64,000 bases of DNA from Pectinophora gossypiella (Eukaryota > Arthropoda > Insecta > Lepidoptera > Gelechiidae). Shown piece by piece: positions 61,479-64,000 of the stretch. The stretch spans positions 4,314,786-4,378,785 of the forward strand of contig NC_065424.1 in assembly GCF_024362695.1 (NCBI RefSeq). Direction: 5' to 3'. The position numbers were made by a program, and so were the translations under genes. Below the pieces are notes generated by a model, which was given only the letters and a program-made list of their open reading frames with translations, made no database searches and was not told the DNA's origin. How positions within the stretch are numbered: position 1 is the stretch's first letter; the number at the start of each line of letters is the position of its first letter.

Positions 61479-61862
61479 TAACATAAGCTCACGACAGAGG
61501 TACATCCATCACAAGATGAACTAAGAACAGTCATGAGCAATATAATGTACCCACTTTAGGACTCTGTCGCACTAACATATTTGACATTTAGTGAGACTTA
61601 CAGTTCAATTTGTCAAAAAAGTTTATGTGACATGGTACCAAAGTGTATACATATTAATGCTCGTGACCGTACCCATACCTCTCCGAGCTTTCTGTTAGTC
61701 CAACGTGATAGGTGGTGAGCCGTATCGCCATCTATAATGGTCGAGCCAGCTGTGTTAGTGAAATCTGCACTTAAATAATTTAATAACTCATTGGTGGAAG
61801 TCCAAAGGGGTTCGGACCGACGCCCCCCATTTGAGAAGCAAGTCGGTGAAGCACAGGACCAC
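61479..61862 (-). mobile_element. SINE-5, full length, carrying MITE-1
   Basis: ATAAGCTCACGACAGAGGTA at the left, interruption at 61528, then CTCCGAGCTTTCTGTTAGTC, TAATTTAATAACTCATTGGT and the head complement ACGCCCCCCATTTGAGAAGC. Confidence 0.87.
61528..61669 (+). mobile_element. MITE-1, complete 142 bp, nested in SINE-5
   Basis: CAGTCATGAGCA to TGCTCGTGACCG. The right flank is TA; the left flank is AA, a single change from TA. The uninterrupted sequence ACTAAG-TACCCACACC exists at 30973-30988. Confidence 0.92.
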
Positions 61863-61956
61863 AGTGACTTTTAGAACCACGGTATTTAAAAGCATCATAA
61901 ACAGCCTAATACACACTACTGGCCAGTGTTTAGTAATTATACATCATATTTAGAAT

Positions 61957-62113
61957 AATTAAAACACATAATAACGGGTTCTTACCGCGTTTAAATCAGG
62001 GAAATATGAGACTCCCGATATTTCGACACTGTTGCAAGTGCCATGATCACGGGAAGAACTCGTTATTATGTGTTTTAATTTTGATAATAACCGCGTAAAC
62101 TTAAAACAATGTA
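61957..62113 (+). mobile_element. Repeat T with internal inverted arms
   Basis: AATTAAAACACATAATAACG and GGTTCTTACCGCGTTTAAAT at the left; AAGAACTCGTTATTATGTGT and TTTAATT as the near inverse at 62054-62080; then AATAACCGCGTAAACTTAAA. The centre has CCCGATATTTCGACACTG. Confidence 0.72.
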
Positions 62114-62868
62114 TCTTTAGATTAAGTTTTGTAGAAGGTCTCTGTAGCTCTTTTGAGATCGGAAGTCATTCATTATGTATTCTACTCTAAATGGCTAGTT
62201 ATTTGATGTCATATATGGATGTCATCATGTTTTTTTTTGTACTCTAGACTAGGGAATGCAATCCTGTCTCGAGACCGGAAATTCGAGAACCCCCGCGGGA
62301 TTGAAAATATCAATCCAAAAAGTCATCCTAAATAACTCCACATAAAAATAGAGTTTACAATGTAAAATCGTAACAGATTTGCAATATATTTCACGAACTG
62401 ATAATCAACTCAACTGATTTAGTAATAATTTATTATTAATAGTCTTTACCTTCGGATGTGAGCAGCAATGTTAGGAAATAATGATTACGTTGATTTCTAT
62501 TGACTACTGATATCGGCCATTGCAATCTAGACCTGACATAGATTTTATCTGTAAAGACTAAAGTTTGATTTTTAGACTGTACGTAATCTCGAACTCTAAC
62601 ACACTATGTGTTTGGACGTATAATATACTATCTACATTTTATGTTTATGTAATGTGTTGAAAGATAAGTAGGTAACAGAATTGATCGGCCTAATCTCGAC
62701 TGACACATCACTATGCTAATGTAAGTCATAACACTAGTTTCTATACTTTGAGATTGAGGTGTAAGATACTTATATTATTAAATTTTTTATTACCTTATTT
62801 TTTAAATGAAATGACAACTTTATTCCCGTTCTTAATACAATTTAAACACAAACCATATTTTTTTCATA
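62114..62868. other. AT-rich stretch, nothing recognised
   Basis: No gene or repeat match. Confidence 0.5.
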
Positions 62869-62869
62869 G

Positions 62870-63078
62870 AACAAGGAATGATACTACGTATAGAACGGCA
62901 ACTCTCCGCTCCCCGCCAGCATCTGAGCTGGGTTTACCTCACCCCCTCGCATAGTTTTGACTTGAATCGTATGGCGTCAGACGTCACACACACAGATGCA
63001 CGTGTACGATAACGTCCATGTGAGGTGTCTGTGTAAAAGGAGGTTGTTTGTATGAAGTGTCCGGGGTGTGGTTTAGTA
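62870..63078 (+). mobile_element. MITE-7 copy
   Basis: ACTACGTATAGAACGGCAAC, GCATCTGAGCTGGGTTTACC, ATGGCGTCAGACGTCACACA and GAAGTGTCCGGGGTGTGG. The most complete copy of this family; termini not proven. Confidence 0.65.
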
Positions 63079-63284
63079 GGTAAGTACCTATCTACGGCTT
63101 AATAAACTCTATGCTTTGGCCATTGACAGTGTTGACAATAAGTATTTATTTGTATCAACATTGTAGTTATGTTCATGTGGAGTCCTTCACTATACAAACA
63201 GATCACAGAACGCAAACAACCACAGCCTTGTTAAGGCTTGTTGCGCACGCGTCAAACATCAATAGTATCTACTAGCTTAAGTAT

Positions 63285-63540
63285 AATAACAAAAATCACT
63301 TTGTGATCCCTAGTTTGTTTAGGACATTACATGCTGATCACCTGATTGCCCGAAAGTAAGTTGATCCGTGCTTTGGAAGTCACGTTAATCTGTTGGTCCC
63401 GGTTACTACTTACTGATGCAAGTTAGTAGTCGTTACATAAGCCACGTCAGGGGCCTTTGGCGGCTCAATAGTAACCCTGACACCAGGGTCAATGGGGTTG
63501 GTAATCCACCTCACAACCCACATGATAGAAGAAGAAGAAG
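63285..63540 (+). mobile_element. SINE-1, 5'-truncated
   Basis: Starts in the extension after the head (AAAATCACTTTGTGATCCCT), then the core and a tail ending (GAA)n. The head is missing. Confidence 0.85.
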
Positions 63541-63595
63541 AGAAGATCGTCTCAATGAGCGATAAGAATTAAATCTCTCAAAGTACGTAAGCTAG

Positions 63596-63726
63596 TTAAA
63601 ACACATAATAACGGGTTCTTACCTCGTTTAAATCAGGGATATGAGACTCCCGATATTTCGACACTGTTGCGAGTGCCATTATTATGTGTTTTAATTATGA
63701 TAATAACCGCGTAAACTTAAAACAAT
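63596..63726 (+). mobile_element. Repeat T, internally deleted, with TSD
   Basis: TTAAAACACATAATAACGGG to ACTTAAAACAAT. It is flanked by a perfect 13-bp duplication GTACGTAAGCTAG at 63583-63595 and 63727-63739. It lacks the TGATCACGGGAAGAACTCG segment of the copy at 61957. Confidence 0.9.
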
Positions 63727-63739
63727 GTACGTAAGCTAG

Positions 63740-64000
63740 TGTTGTGACGTTTACGAGCATAGTGATGTATCAGTCGATATTAGGTAGATCGATTCTTTTC
63801 TATCTAACAGTATAACAGTAATTTCGTTACAAATCGCTTAGCGAGTTCGCCCACATTTTATTGAACATGAATTACATAAGGCAACATAAATCAATCGCCA
63901 ACCGCTATCAAGTACCATCTAGCCGACCATTGACTGTTGCCATATCAATGCAGTAGATTAATTGGTCTATGGACACATGAATAGGGATTCTGTTGCAATT
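63740..64000. other. Unassigned end of window
   Basis: No gene or repeat match. Confidence 0.5.

Noticed and set aside
61990..62060. Hammerhead-type ribozyme in repeat T
   Set aside because: A GAAA and a CTGAT occur on the minus strand, but the CUGANGA core is not met; left as an unclassified fold.
1..64000. CRISPR array, operon or bacterial terminator
   Set aside because: No regularly spaced repeats with unique spacers; the hairpin-plus-T at 26720 is symmetrical and lies in eukaryotic DNA.

Overview
The window is AT-rich eukaryotic DNA, almost certainly from an insect and most likely a moth or butterfly (Lepidoptera). The reasons are very short-tailed SINEs with tRNA-like heads, 3' ends of RTE, CR1/Jockey-like and R1-like LINEs with AATAAA signals followed by microsatellite tails, many foldback MITEs, and almost no long open reading frames. 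There are no bacterial features, CRISPR arrays or rRNA genes, and no tRNA-like stretch looks like a functional tRNA gene. Family names used here (SINE-1, MITE-1 and so on) are provisional and rest on copies compared with each other inside this window.

Region 1-47 kb is a dense, layered repeat landscape. Seven SINE-like families are present. SINE-1, SINE-2 and SINE-3 share a central core but differ in head or tail; SINE-3 has a composite tRNA/5S-rRNA-like head; SINE-2 and SINE-3 end in a tail that matches the C-terminal codons of RTE LINEs. Nine copies of a TA-flanked MITE (MITE-1) are present, seven of them exactly 142 bp. There are also two hAT-type elements with perfect 8-bp target duplications (1970-2378 and 15127-16472), a Harbinger-like GC-palindromic MITE (32985-33163), a MITE family carrying the CRE octamer (MITE-3), and several other foldbacks. 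Many insertions can be bounded exactly by target site duplications (TSDs), which gives a relative history: for example an R1-like LINE with a 75-nt poly(A) inside MITE-1, and MITE-1 inside SINE-5. One probable host exon, a 30-codon start exon with a signal peptide and a splice donor, lies at 6457-6553.

Region 47.7-52.9 kb is an apparently intact two-ORF non-LTR retrotransposon of the CR1/Jockey group. ORF1 has a PHD finger, a coiled coil and a degenerate SGNH-like domain; ORF2 has an endonuclease and a reverse transcriptase. It ends in AATAAA and a (TTTGAAC)n tail.

Region 53-64 kb is much poorer in repeats. It holds an 89-codon ORF for a small probable secreted protein (53115-53384), a CpG-rich stretch with an E2F-like palindrome (about 58550-58660), a few SINE and MITE copies, and long AT-rich stretches in which no gene could be supported. 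These could be intron or intergenic DNA.
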